From Theobroma cacao (lineage: Eukaryota; Streptophyta; Magnoliopsida; Malvales; Malvaceae): a stretch of 64,000 nucleotides of DNA. Where the stretch lies: contig NC_030853.1 in NCBI RefSeq assembly GCF_000208745.1, positions 4,471,062 to 4,535,061 of the forward strand. The letters run 5' to 3'. Positions 42,439 through 55,736 of this stretch are shown piece after piece. The notes below the pieces were generated by a model, which saw only the letters and a program-made list of their open reading frames with translations, was not told where the DNA came from and ran no database searches. The position numbers were made by a program, and so were the translations under genes. How positions within the stretch are numbered: position 1 is the stretch's first letter; each line of letters starts with the position of its first letter.

Positions 42439-45400
42439 TGTAACGACCGCTCCTCGATCGCTACTGGCATTAGAGACTTTCGGGGGAACCCGTCAAGTCC
42501 TGAACAAGCCTTATTAGAAATTTTCGTTAATTCATTATACTCGTTCGCCAATCTATGTTATTGCTTTAAACCGTATAACTCTTGTGACATGATTTGAACA
42601 ATAGACATAATAAATCAACTTGATCTTCATTCCATATAATTATAACAAATACATCGTAGTCTAAAATCTCCAATTGTACATTTATATTAAGACCATATCC
42701 ATTTGCCAAAAATAAAATACATTACCAATGACTTGACCTCTAGCAACAGAGCGACTCAGAATAAGGTGCTATGAGATGCCTTTACCTATCCGCGGTGTAC
42801 TATAAATGCCGATGAATGCACGCTAGGCTGATCACTATCTGTAAAAGGGAGATAAGGGGGTGAGTCTCACAGACTTGGTGATCATCAGCTCTGTGAGCAG
42901 GGCATAGATGGGAAACAAGCATAAAGCTGATAAATTTGAATAGTAAAACTAGAATAAAGATGATAATCTTGTAAAACCAATCACAAATAGGGTATTTGTG
43001 CCTTGTAAAAATAATGCCGTAAATCATAATGCTATACTTTCTTTGGCAAACGATGCTAGAAACAAAGTGTAGTAAAACAAATTTCAATAATCGAAATGTG
43101 TGGCATAAATATAGGATAGTTGCATTAAAACAAGCATGCTCCCAAAATGTGTGGCATGTAAAAAAAAATCAACGTGTACCACCACATAATCATTTCACAA
43201 TCACGTATAAAACACTGAAGGCTATCAATCAAATAGAGAGGGAGCATCGAAAAATCATTAACTCTACACCATGTAAAAAGTATGATTCTAAAAACTCTCA
43301 AGGCTCTCGAGTAGGTAATCATAATAACTAACATGTGGACCCATTTCTACAGAATAACATCTGACAGCTCTACTCCACCAGATTCCTATAACCATGGCAA
43401 TCTAGACGATGTTGGCTGACATCAGAGAAATCAAGTGGTCGCAACCACGTATAACATCTTGTGGCCTAGCCACGTACATACATCACAAACCGTGGCCCCA
43501 ACAATGTCTAACAGCCCATTAGTGACCCAAAGGTTCTCTAGCTAGAGCTCACTTGTGCACAAGGGTCACACTATCCTGATGTGACATTCGGTCTACTTTC
43601 AGTGCTCTAAGTTTGTCAGAACCATTTTCAAAACCAAATCGAGGTTTTTCGAGACTTTTGCTTATAACCATTTGAAAACAAGGTTCGATAACTTTTCCAA
43701 TTGTTTTTCACATTAAATTGCATGGTGAAAACACTTGTATAAGGATCGGAATAAAACAGGTTCTCAAAAGTTTGCATTTAAAATCATTTAACGATGCAAA
43801 TCACACAAAGATACAAGGCACGGATTTTTTATGCAAAAAAGTGCAAAAAGGCTTGTTTCCCGATTTCTAAAACTCTTTACATATGTGTGTATATATATAT
43901 ATTCTACACTAACGATTTCCAAATCACTTGTATCCACAATTTTCTATGGTTTCTACCAGCTCATGCTTTCCACAATAGCAATATATAAATCATTGTAAAT
44001 CCATTTTGAAATTGCCTATCAAGGCTAATAGCTCATGCTATCCATAATTGCATTTAAGAAAATCGGCAATGCTTATTAACATAAATCTATAAATAGTATG
44101 GAGATTTTGAAATAGACACCCCCTAATCACCTCACAATGGTGGGATATTACTTCGCCACTAATCCAGTCACGTTTCCTCGTTTAGTTAATCACCACGGTA
44201 TTCCTTTTCCACTTGCACACTTCCTAGCAATAAATCAAGCTTAATATACTTAGTGGTTATCATTCCCATTTTTCTTCTTTTTCATTCAAACATTAACTAT
44301 CATGTTAATAACTCACATCATGCTAAAATCACCATTCTTTCTCACTTAATCTTTGCACATTCATATGCATTTGACATATTTTTACCAAAGGAATTCGTAT
44401 CTTTTACTTGCGTAATTCTTTATATTAGATATACTGGCAACTTATTTACGACATTAAGTGCCCATTTCAACCTTTTCAAGCAATTTTCATCCAAATTCAT
44501 CTTATATTTTTACAACATAAACTGCATATATGGTATCAACAATCAATCTCAATCTCGCTCAATTATTTCCAAGTTTACATGCCTAATTGTCTATCTAACT
44601 TTCAATGCTTTGTTTCTCAATCCTCCATCCACATTGTTCCTTTCTCATTTCTTTCAAACAGCATAACAAGCAAACTTAACATGTCCATCTAGCTCATGCA
44701 TTTTAGATTCTTTTAACAACCATAATTCCTCACAATGCACCTTTTAAGATTCCAACCACACAACAATAGCCATTTCTCAAGATTTCTCAACCATACTTAA
44801 AGCATTATTTATTTTTACCTCTAAGGTTGCTTGATCGGCACATGCACTCCAATGTTTCTCCAAAACTTTAATCATCAAGCTGCCAACATGATTCACAAGT
44901 TATTTTCTCAAAATTTTTTCCAACCGTAGGCCTTAAAACACAATACCAAGCTTACCTTTTCTCTTTCACTTTGAATCCATCATGCATCCACGGTTTGAAT
45001 GGCTTGCATGTCACTAAATCTTCCTCAATCAAGCCAAATCTTTGCTGCCACAAAACATTCCTTATAGTCACAAACTCATTTTCAAAGATTATTCAAGCTA
45101 AAACCACAATCCTTACCTTATTTCTCTTGTATCTTAAAATCGAGCTTTACACCTCCATCAACACTCCACGGCTTCTCTCTTGAGTATTGAAGACTCCTTG
45201 GGTGATAGAATAGCACAAATCTACAAGATGAGGGACGAAACCTCACGGTTTCTCTTGATCTTGTGCAAAAATCGAGCCTTACCCTCATTTCTCTCTTTTC
45301 TTTCTCTTTTTCTTCCTCTCTGGTGGAACCTTTCAAAACTTTCTTTTCTCTCTTTTCTTCTCTAAATGGCCGGCCCTCAAGTCTCAGCAAAGCCCTTTTC

Positions 45401-46646
45401 ACATTTCTCTATCACTCTTGCAACTTAGTTTAGTATTTATATGGTCGCTCATTAGAACCAATCACATTTCATGCACAAATTTTCCTTTGTTTTCATTTGG
45501 CCACCTTTTGAAACCAATCACAACACATGCACCAATTTTTCTTTATTTTCATTTGACCACTTTGTCAACCAATGGTTCTTCATGTACTAATTTCCTCCCT
45601 TGTTCATTGGCCCTTTATCTATCCTTATTTACTTCTCCATCTGCCACCTTTAACCTCTCATTGTTTCTTTCTTCATTCTTTATTCTTTGCACCACCTTAT
45701 TCCTCCAATCACATTTCATGCACAAACTTCACTTTATATTTTATTTGGCCATTTATTAAACCATTCAAGTCTCATGCATCCATATTTTTCCTTTCCTTAT
45801 TTGGCCACCTAATGCACCAATCTCTTTACATGCAAGCATATTTAGGCCTATCCTTCCTTTTGCTTCATATGGTGGGGGTCTCACATGTTCCCCACTAACT
45901 TCTCCTTTTTACATGCTATCATTTGCATGTAATAGTGAATTTACATGTACATCTCATCATCCCACATATTCTAACTTTCCTTGGTTAGTTAATTTCCATT
46001 TAGCTTCAAATATTGTAATTGCACATAAGTCTTCAACTTTTCCTTATTTACCATTTGACCTCCATACTTTTCATCCTTTTCAATTCGGTCGTTCCATCAT
46101 TTCTTTTAAATTCCAATTTTCTTCTATCTTTCCTCCTCTACACTTGAACAAATAAAATATCAAATTTGCACTTCACCAAAATGTCACCATAATATTTAAA
46201 TATATACTTACCCATTCTTACTTTATTAAATAAAGGCACGCAGGCCCCACTTATGTCATTTTTCTTCGAAATTCTTTCTTACTTCTTCTCCCCCACTTAG
46301 ATTAGTCATATAATCCTCCTTCATAACTAATTTTAATAACAAATAAAATATTAATATTTTAATATTATTTTATTTCAAAATTCTCCACTTGTCCCCTCGG
46401 GACCCAAAATGTCTCACTTTGTCCTGGTTCACTTCCAAATCATCTTTCTACTTGCTAATTCATCCTCGATAAAAATATTACTATTTAATTATTATTTTAT
46501 TATTATTTCTTCGCATATCGAATATTTTATATCAAAATATTCTTTTCACCCATCACCGCTCTTTGGTACTTAAATTTACGTCAATTGACCCTTTGTCTTA
46601 TGGATAAGGTCTTATTGGCTCCTATACGAGGTTACGAGGTGTTACA
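42439..46646 (-). mobile_element. Solo LTR, family D (copy D2), TSD AATTG
   Basis: 4208 bp, TGTAACGACCGC to GAGGTGTTACA on the plus strand, with perfect AATTG at 42434-42438 and 46647-46651. The Athila LTR reads through the site (AGAATTG, then TACCAATTTTTGC). No coding content. It aligns with D1 along its length, including the hairpin repeat (43436-43510) and the duplicated block (43915-44055). Confidence 0.93.
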
Positions 46647-47461
46647 AATTGTACCAATTTTTGCTAAGTACTAAAATTATCACAACCTAATCTTATTCAA
46701 ACAACAAAAATAAAGTGGTTATCTAAAATCAAAACCCAAACTAAGCAATAGTTAAATTGAATCTAAAAGCTGATGGAAAATCTTAACTAAAAAAATTAAT
46801 CAATAAACAAGCCTAGGATTACAATATCCCTCAACATTTCATTTGAATTTTGTCTCTCTTTCTCTTGACTTACTAAATGGATTGAGTTGCTAACATAGAG
46901 TTCCCTAATTATTTATAAGTCTCTTCCAATGTTCTTATAAAAATACTTGTCTTAACCAATTCACTCTATTCCTATGAGAATTGAATTAAAGATCCTCAAG
47001 CCATAACCATGGCTAAATAAGACATATAGGTATATTCCTATCCTATACGTAAATCAAATTACCCAATCAACAAAGTGAATTTGAACATATGTTATTCCAT
47101 CCATAGCCTACACTAAACTCTCATTTCCAAGTTGCATCTAGGTTTCGAAATCAATTTAATTGGTGATCAAGCAATCAAAAGCATTAAACACAAGATTGGA
47201 ATAAACAACTCGTATTCCTTTAATCATAAACAAGAGAGAAATTAAAAATCCAAACTACATGTTAAGTTCCACTGCAATCCTAGATAGAGAAATTTAGTTC
47301 ATGATGAATAATAAAAACATAATCCAGAGAGTTTAACCATCAATACAAATTAAGAAAAGTCTAATGAGAACAAAAAACAAAAGAAAATTAAAGCTTTCCA
47401 AGTCTTCAATGTTCCATCTTCCAAAGTTTTTCTTTACTTTCTTAAGTAATTCACAACTTCT
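46647..47461 (-). repeat. 3' LTR of second Athila element, piece 3
   Basis: Continues from the AATTG site to 47461 and matches B1 at 5870-6585 (TCTCTCTTGACTTACTAAATGG, GATCAAGCAATCAAAAGCATT). It is interrupted by another Athila LTR. Confidence 0.85.
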
Positions 47462-48967
47462 TGCTAATTTTGTGAATGCAACTATATGTATCGCTTAAGC
47501 AATATAAAGGTAAGTCAAGTATCGTTTCCCACAAAGATTTGCTTCTAAACTTTTACTAAATATTAAATTCTTAACAAAATTTGTTCTATCCAAGCACTCA
47601 ATTCTCAATACTTAATTAATGCAAAATTTACTAATGAAGCTAAGCCAAGGATATGAATTTGATTTTATGAAACAAACTATTATCTTAAAAACCTAGGATC
47701 ACGGTGTCTCTCAGTATTTTATTTGAATTTAATCTTTTCCTTTAAACTTAAATTAATGGGGTGAATGGCTAACTTAGAATCCAATTTTATGTACAATTTT
47801 TTGTTGAGATTCTTGCACACATATTCTTTAAAATTAATTCCATATGTCTATGCAAATTAGTCAAGAAAAGCTCATTAAGTTTATGTTGTATTCTAAACTC
47901 CCTTCATCAAGTTGCAATTAGAAACCCTAATCATTTCAACTGGTAATCAAGCAGTGAAAAGCATTAAGCATAGATTTGAATAAACCATGCAATACACATT
48001 AATACTAAGCAACGAAAAATCATATATTCAAACTACATATTGAAATAAACCATAATCCTAGAAAAAGAATTTAGTTCATCATCATTTCTTTAGCAAACAT
48101 CACAATTGCAAGAGAACAAATCATTTCTACAACAAAAGAATAAGGAAGAAATGAAAAACTAGAATGAAGAATAGGACTGCAATAGATTCTCGATCTTCAA
48201 CCGTCTTTGTTTTCTTCTTATTTCCTCCTCTGTAGAACCTTTTTCTTTCTCTCTAAACTACCATTTTTTCCCCATGAGACCTCTCTTCTCAGCTGCTAAA
48301 AATCACATATTTATAGCCACTAAAAAGCCCTAAGTAACAAAATCCTAAATAGTTGTGTTCTAATGAAATACATCACAGCGCAGCGGCATTCCTCTTTGAG
48401 CGTTGTGGTGCGTTACACCTCTTTTTTTTCTTCAAACTTTTATTTAGCGCTGTGGCATTCCTCCTTGGCCACTGCAGCACTGAGGGCTCAGGAACTTGTA
48501 TGGGAGCAATGCTGCTCCTCTGCGCACTACGACCTTGAGTCCTTCAAGGCCACAGCGCTACTTCCATGTGCTACCTTGATGCAGAAGCTGCTGTAGTACC
48601 TCATCTTGCAATGTGATTTTCTCATACCTCAAGGCTGATTTGGTAAAAATGATAATCATGAACATTGTAGTCTGCCTCTCATCTTTTCAATGGTCCAAGA
48701 ATCACATTGATTGAATTTATGTAGCTCAAAGTATGCCAAAATTATTTCAACATGTTTAGTGGAAATCTGTACTTAAACTACATTGCATAACTCATCACCA
48801 TTTAACTTTATGCATTTGAAAACCTACAAAAACAAGGACTAAATGTATTGGCTAAAATTAAGACTTTGAACACATAAAAAAATATCTAAAATCGACTTAA
48901 AACACAAAGACTTAGCTATTTTAACAACCAAAATTTGATTAAATAACTCTATATAATAGAGTTATCA
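47462..48967 (-). repeat. Athila-type LTR (copy B4) inside the 3' LTR
   Basis: 1506 bp from TGCTAATTTTGTGAATG to AGAGTTATCA, a complete LTR of a diverged Athila subfamily. The host LTR is recognisable on both sides by comparison with 6535-6600. Flanking five-mers (CTTCT, TAGCT) do not match well, so the exact edge or the mechanism is unsure. GC-rich words lie at 48370-48600. Confidence 0.75.
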
Positions 48968-49452
48968 TAGCTACTTTTTCTTTGGAAAAACATAGCTTAA
49001 TCTTTCAATTACACTAAAAGTGCCTTTAATAAGCTTCAAAACCTTACTCAAAATCAAATTCTTAAATTTATGCATAAGAGGGAAGTCGTGTCAACGTCGT
49101 AGCCTTGCTTTCCCGATGCCGTGGTGCCAACTTTGCCTTTTATTTATTTTTTCATTTCTTCCTTCTAGCACCACAGCCCATTCTTTCATGGTTGCGGCAC
49201 CCAACATTTTGTGTTGAATCCGAAGTTTGCTTTTCAACTTTGATTCGATCTTGTTCATTTGAGCACCTTCAAAAGCAACGAACGCACATTACTATTCTTA
49301 ATAAAAGAGACCTAATCAACCTAAAATCAACTAAACTCAACCTACTTAAGTATTTAAAATGAAACTTAAAAAACTATAAAAACAAAACTCAAAGACTTAG
49401 TCAATTTTAATGCTTAAATATGACAAAATAACTTTATAACAAGAATTATCAC
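48968..49452 (-). repeat. 3' LTR of second Athila element, piece 4
   Basis: From AGCTACTTTTTCTTTGG to AGAATTATCACA. It is the LTR start in minus direction and abuts the polypurine tract at 49453. Confidence 0.82.
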
Positions 49453-50389
49453 ACCCCCAAACTTCAAATTTTGCTAGCCCTCAAGCAAAAACATAAAAGA
49501 AAACTTAAACAAGAACAAACGCAATGTAAATGATGAAAACAATTAAATAAAGATGACAACTAACTAGAGAAAAGTTGTACCAAACCAATGATCTCTCATA
49601 ATTTCCTCGAAAGTTATCTTAAAATCTCAACTCAAAGAAAAACATAATTGCCATCCAAATTCATGTTTCAATTCAAATGCAAGCTTATTCTCTAATGGAT
49701 TTCTATGTGTGTAATCTTTTTTCACAAAGAATATCATCGAACTCGGATAAGTATATGCTTATGCAAAATTTGAATTACTACAAAAATCCAATAGGTTTGT
49801 TTTTCATCTCTCTCTCCACTAATGTAGACTAATACTAAGTCAATGATCATTAGGACTTTATTTAGCTTGTAATGAATGGCTAGGGTAAAGGTAGGATATA
49901 ACACATTAATGTGGCTCAAATCACCTTAAGCATATAATCATTATAAGACCTTTTTAGAGCTAAAACCATACTCTAAGTAATTCCCTTTACTTGACTTCAA
50001 CTTTTTCTTTTGTCCAACACTTTTTTCTTTTTTTTTAATATTCTTTTTCTTTTCTTTTTTCATCACAATGCTACACCCTCAAACTTATTTCTTTTTAAAA
50101 TAGATACTGGGGTGAACACTAAGCACAATTGAATTTTTCAACAACGTCACCCTTCTACGTTATTCATTCATTAGCTCAAGAAATAACTTAATTAGAATTG
50201 TATATCAAAAAAATCAAAATAAAGGAAACAAATCGCAAAAAAAAAATCAACATAAATTAACTAAAATAAACACGAAAATAAGTTAAGTTTAGAAACTTGG
50301 ATTGCCTCCCAAGAAGGGCTTTCTTTATAACCGACAACTAGACTATTTTGGAGCTCATTAAGGATCGAAGAAATGGATGAAGGATCATT
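49453..50389 (-). other. PPT and 3' noncoding region of second Athila element
   Basis: The minus strand has TTTGAAGTTTGGGGG just before the LTR, a clear polypurine tract. Upstream there is no frame. The block aligns with 7385-8168. Around 50295-50340 it holds GGATTGCCTCCCAAGAAG, which is repeated at 61447-61465 in the third copy. Confidence 0.8.
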
Positions 50390-50610
50390 GACGATCAATG
50401 TCACCTCCCTAATAATGCTTCAACCCATTGCCCATTTGATACAATAAAGGGTTCCGACCATCTTGATTTCAACTTGCCCATAAATAACTTAGAGCATGAG
50501 TTAAATAATAGCATGGATTGACCTAGCGTGAAATGACACCTAACAATCTTTTGACCATGCCATCTTTGTTGGGTTTGGTTATGGACAGCATGCTTGAATT
50601 TACATAGCGA
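50390..50610 (-). pseudogene. Integrase C-terminal relic of second Athila element
   Basis: The minus strand reads RWHGQKIVRCHFTLGQSMLL and FNSCSKLFMGKLKSRWSEPF, the block after the integrase core in Athila pol. It is separated from the core at 52395 by about 1.8 kb of unrelated DNA. Confidence 0.85.
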
Positions 50611-52394
50611 AAAGAAAATTAAAACTTGAAAAAAAAAACAAAGCATACCTCTGCCCACGAATCACCTTGGTGATATTTTAACACATAAGATGGCATATAA
50701 AATCATAAAATCAAAAGTTAACCTTACCAACGTTATTCTTATTGGAATAGCAATCTCCTTAATGCAACCCGTGAACACCACAAAAAGCCAAAACCCTAGC
50801 TAATCAAGCTCTTGGCCTTCAACGAGAGTACAAACGATTTTACTTCAACTTTTCAATAAAGAAGAGATATTATAACTATGATTTTGTGCTAGCAAAAGGG
50901 GATAGCATTTGCCCCTTTCCACTTCACACAAGAATGGCTGAATCACATACTTCAAAAATTGCTTCATAAATAATTTTTCTTCTTCACAAAGTAGGTGACG
51001 GCACACAAGGAGAAAACTTTATATTTTGACAACTCCTTTTCTTCATATGTGGAAAAATAGTTAAATGTAATTTATATAGCTAGGTTAAAATTAGCTTTAA
51101 TTTTTCAATAAGGCCCTCCAAATTATAACACATTACAATATAGGCCCATGACTTAATTAAACTATATTAATTAAGGCCAATGGAAATTAAATTGACATGA
51201 TTTCCTTTATATTATTGTAATTTCGGCATTATAATTATTACTATTTATATATTATGCCCAAAAGTTGATTAAATTCTTTTTAATTAAGTTTATAGAAGTT
51301 AATTATGTAGCATGTGATTTAAGTCTAACATAAAACATCAGTCTCCCAATTTAATTCAAATGCAATCATTGTATATGATCCATTAGGCTCCTAACATGTT
51401 GGAAATGAAATTGATTAATATAAATTTCAATCATTTAATTTATAATCAATTACATAGACCAAGATTGGCATCTAGCAATACATCATGGCCACTTAATTGT
51501 TAAAAGAGTCAAAAGGTTCTTTGACAACCTTATAGTGTACAGTCTATCTGTGTAGTACATACCCTCATCATATATCCTAGAGATGATAAAAGCTTGGTAT
51601 AGTGTCTACTTTTGTTGACCTCCATATTCGTTCTTACAGTTATATCATTAGCTTTACAAAGACTTATGAAACCTTTTCATAATCTTAAAGTCGCCTTGGC
51701 CAAGGACTTCAATAAGCTAATGTAAACCACGAAGCAATAGGATTTCCTTTAAAGCACTTGAGGTGATGATTCCTATCTTGACCACTCATTTGCCTTCACA
51801 TGCTTCATATTATACCCAAAAACATCCTGTTTAAGCATCCTTGGTTAGGCACCCGTACGGATGAAATTAAAGTATAGTACTCCACATATAAGACAACCTG
51901 GTGTCTTAAGTTTAGGGAGTATTTACATGACTGACACATGAGAAGTGTTGCATAGACATTGGAGTGTATTACCAAATGCACTTCTCATGGTGGGCCATGT
52001 TTAGTGAACTTGAGCTTCTAGGTAAACACATACATTCTTGTTCCAAGTATCTCTATACTTCAATCTATGAGATCAATTGTTTACTTCCAAAGTAAGGAAC
52101 ATAGAATTTACCAGTCTTTAAGCATCATAGATGTCAAGTCTCAATGATACATTGATCAGAAACATTTTGAGATTATGCTTTGATGCATAGAGATCTCATA
52201 ACTGTAACCCATTATAGTTCCCTTAAAGGCATATTAATCTCATGGACTTCATCTAATTAAACTTATAACTCATTGTAATTAATGTCTTAATGATGAAGAA
52301 AAACCTCTAATCATTCAATATGAATGATATCTTTGCATAATTGGAACCAAGCCTTAACCAATCTTAATTGGCTGTAGGGCTCATCACAATAATC
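50611..52394. mobile_element. Insert of unknown type in the integrase, contains repeat E
   Basis: Interrupts a recognisable integrase frame, so it is an insertion. The plus-strand ends lie at or near A-rich and T-rich tracts (AACTTGAAAAAAAAAACAAAG on the left, TCTTTTTTTTTTTTAAAT on the right), which makes the edges uncertain by some tens of bases. The right 270 bp match 15320-15827. No open frame, no clear LTR ends and no primer site were seen. It may be a solo LTR or a nonautonomous element. Confidence 0.6.
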
Positions 52395-53100
52395 TTTTCG
52401 TCTTTTTTTTTTTAAATTTAAACATTTTTATAAGCATCCAAGAGTAGTTCATCCATTTTATTCAATTGAAGCAACTACTTCTCACTAGCTACTTTCAAGT
52501 CAAAGTTGACTTTTTGATGGTTCAAAATGTGTTATGCTCCAACTCAACTAAAAGGTGGCATGCTTTTCCGAATAGCAATCGATATAGGGACATACCTATC
52601 GGAGTTTTATAAGCAATCCTATATGCCCATAATGCATCATCGAGTTTATTGGCCCAATCTTTTCTTGATGGAGATACAACATTCTCTAAAATCCTCTTGA
52701 TTTCTCGGTTTAACACTTCGACTTATTCACTCGTCTGAGGGTGATAAGATGTGGCCACTTTATGTGTCACTCCATACTTTGCAAGCAATGCTGTAAAATA
52801 GTTATTACTAAAGTGGCTTCCTCCATCACTCACAATAGCTCTTGGTGTTCTCAATTGAGTGAAAATGCTCTTCTTAAAAACTTTTAGCACAACCTTAGCA
52901 TCATTTATAGGCAAAGCTGCGACTTCCACCCACTTTGACACATAGTTAATAGCCACCAAGATATAGTGATTGTTGAAGGAGGATATGAATGGTCCCACGA
53001 AATTGATTCCCCAAACATCGAAAATTTCCAATTCAAGAATATTATTAAGAGCATCTCATGTCTTGAAATGTTCCCCACTTGTTAACACCTATCACAATGC
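52395..53100 (-). pseudogene. Integrase core relic of second Athila element
   Basis: The minus strand reads [15 protein letters not shown] near 53030, [20 protein letters not shown] near 52835, YHPQTSE then a stop, [11 protein letters not shown] near 52700 and [16 protein letters not shown] near 52620. The first catalytic aspartate is asparagine here (GINF); the second aspartate and the glutamate are still present. A degenerate zinc-finger region lies just upstream. Stops follow HNTF at 52525, and the frame is weak to 52395. Confidence 0.88.
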
Positions 53101-53700
53101 AGAACAAACTTTTAAGCATCCTTGAAGAACGATGGCCAATACAAACCTAACTGAAGAACTTTGGCTATTGTTTTATCTTTTCCAAAATGACCCCATATTT
53201 TGAAGATTAACAATGTCTTAATACGCTTTTGACTTCCTCTTTTGGAATGCACCTTCTTATCATTCTCTCAACACATTACTTAAGCAAAATGGCTCATCCC
53301 ACATAATTTTATGTCATGCAGAAATTACTTTCTTTGATGAAAATTTAGATTTGGAGGAAAAAGCTTACTTACAATAAAATTGACATAGTCAGCATACCAT
53401 GGTAGATTCTTTTGACTAATCTGTAGCAATTGTTCATCGAGGAATGTCTCGTTGATCATAGTTAAGTCCTTACAATGGTTGTCATGCTCTAACCTCGACA
53501 AATGGTCTACTACTTAATTCTCTAAACCTTTTCTATCCCTGATTTCCAAATCGAACTGTTATAGTAACAAAATCCATCTTACCAACCTTGGCTTGGCATA
53601 TTTCTTAGAAATCAAATACCTAATTGCAGAGTGGTTAATGTAAACAATAACTTTTGTGCCAATAAAGTATGTGCAAAATTTGTCAAATGCATAAACAATA
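53101..53700 (-). pseudogene. RNase H to integrase linker, heavily decayed
   Basis: About 600 bp in which pol must run between the RNase H and integrase blocks. Short matches to the gypsy RNase H tail and the H2C2 finger can be guessed, but no stretch above 25 codons stays open. Confidence 0.6.
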
Positions 53701-54900
53701 GCTAATAATTCTTTTTCAGTGGTGGTGTAATGCATTTGGGTTTTTTGTCAAGGTTTTGCTAGCATAATATATAGTATGAAAAATTTTATCCTTCATTTGT
53801 CCTAACACTACACCTATAGCATAGTCACTAGCATCACACATAAGCTCAAATGGAAGTGACCAATCAGGAACTACTAAAATGGGTGAAAATGTTAATTTCT
53901 TTTTCAATTCCATAAATGCAACATGACATGCATCATCAAATTTATATGGGACATTTTTTTATAGAAGATTGCACAAGGGTTTAGTAATTTTAGAAAAGTC
54001 TTTAATGAATTGTTGATAAAAACCAACGTGTCCAAGGAAACTCTGAGTACCTTTTATCAAGGTTAATGGTGGAAGCTTCTCAATGGTCTCTATCTTGGCT
54101 TTGTCCATTCCCAATCCTTTGCTCAACACCTTGTGACAAAGAACGATACCTTCTTGTACCATAAAATGGCATTTCTCCCAATTTAGCACCAAGTTTGTTC
54201 CTTCAAATTTTTTCAACCCCCTGTCAAGATTCAACAAGCATTCATCAAAATCATTTATGAATACTGAAAAGTCATCATAAATACCTCTAATGTTTGCTCC
54301 ACCATATTGAAAAAATAGCCACCATGCATTATTGAAATGTGGCTAGATCATTGTAAAGTCCAAACATCATTGTCCTAAAGGCAAACATGTCATAGGGATA
54401 AGTGAATAATGTCTTCTCTTAATCCTCTAAAGCTATTGCAATCTGATTGCATCCTAAATATCCATCCAAGAAATAGTAGTATTCTTTTCTAGCCAACTTA
54501 TCCAATATCTGATCAATAAATGGTACAGGGAAATGATATTTCCTTGTGGCCTTATTTAATTTCTAGTAGTCTATGCAAACTCTCCAACTAGTGACTATTC
54601 TTGTAGGAATGAGCTCATAGTTTTCATTTTCAACCACTTTCATCCCACTTTTCCTTGATACACATTGCATCAGGTATACCCACTCACTATCCAAAATAGG
54701 ATAAATGATTCCAACATCTAGCCACTTGTTGGTCTCTTTCTTTACCACCTCCTTCATGATTGGATTCAACCTTCTTTAATGCTTGATAGTAGCTCCATGA
54801 TTATCCTTCAAAAATATTTTATGCATGCATATTGAAGGACTTATTCCTTTTATATCTACAATTGTCCACCCCAATGCCTTTTTGTGCTCTTTTAGAACTC
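53701..54900 (-). pseudogene. Reverse transcriptase and RNase H start of second Athila element
   Basis: The minus strand begins with MKEVVKKETNKWLDVGIIYP near 54750, then RIVTSWRVCIDY near 54580, FLDGYLGCNQIA near 54465 and IYDDFSVF near 54270, which keeps the paired aspartates of the active site with an altered first residue. After it come NLVLNWEKCHFMVQEGIVL and FLGHVGFYQQFIKDFSKITK (thumb side), and CDASDYAIGVVLGQ near 53840 opens RNase H with its aspartate. Stops and one or more frame shifts interrupt it, mainly at 54550-54240. Confidence 0.9.
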
Positions 54901-55736
54901 ACAACAACTTATCTTCTTAGTTGTTAGTATGATTAGACAAAATAATAAAAGGAAAGGTAGACGATCCACCAAGATATGCATACCTTAGATGGTTTGGCAA
55001 TGGTTTAAGTTCCAACTTAGGAGGTTCTTCAATAGATGGCTTCATTGGTGAAGATGAAGATGAAGAAAAATCAAACACCTCAAACTGTGTTCCCAAAACA
55101 AAAGAAAAGGCATTTAACACATTCACACATTCAATGATAGCCTTATCACTTGTTTTAGATTCAACAATTAATGAAGCCTCAAATAGGTTAGTCGGATGAC
55201 TTTCTCTGAAAACTTCACCTGTGCCCTATCCACCACACTAACTGCAACATACTTACACACTTATCATGATCATTAGTAAACTTTAAAGTTCTAAAAATGT
55301 TAAAGGTTACCTCTTGGTCTTACAGTAGCAAAGTAAGCTCTCCTTTCTCCACATTGTTGAGTACTCTAGCAATGCATAAGAAAGGTCTCCCAAGGATAAT
55401 CGAAACCTTTCTTTTCTCCACCATATCGAGTACTATGAAGCTTACAGAAAAAATGAATTTATTCACTTTTATAAGTACATCTTCCACTATGCCTCTCAGT
55501 TATGTGAAAGTTCTGTCTGATAATTATAGAGTCACAATAGTAGGCTTAATCTCTTCCAAACCCAACTTGTTGTAGATAGATAGAGGCATCAAATTGATAT
55601 TTATCCCCAAATTATTTAATGCCTTTGCAAAAAATAAGGCACCAATTATGAATGGAATAGTAAAGTTACTAGGGTTCTTAAGCTTTGGAGGAAGCTTATT
55701 CTATATGATAGCACTCCACTCCTTAGTGAGTGATAT
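54901..55736 (-). pseudogene. Protease and linker of second Athila element
   Basis: From LTKEWSAII near 55720 through FAKALNNLGININLMPLSIY near 55620, where the active-site aspartate of the DLGAS type block is asparagine, to KVSIILGRPFLC near 55395. The linker ends in SSSSSSPMKPSIEEPPKLEL and PLPNHLRYAYLGGSSTF near 54990, as at 3000-3110 of the plus-strand copy. The frame is broken by stops. The protease is split by LTR A6. Confidence 0.85.

Noticed and set aside
42439..46646. D2 as a complete element with its own short LTRs
   Set aside because: No repeated ends of more than about 20 bp, no primer site and no PPT were found inside; it aligns with D1 end to end as a single LTR.
49020..49362. 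Plus-strand frames with a signal-peptide-like start
   Set aside because: They lie in the Athila 3' LTR, overlap each other, and are not kept in other copies.
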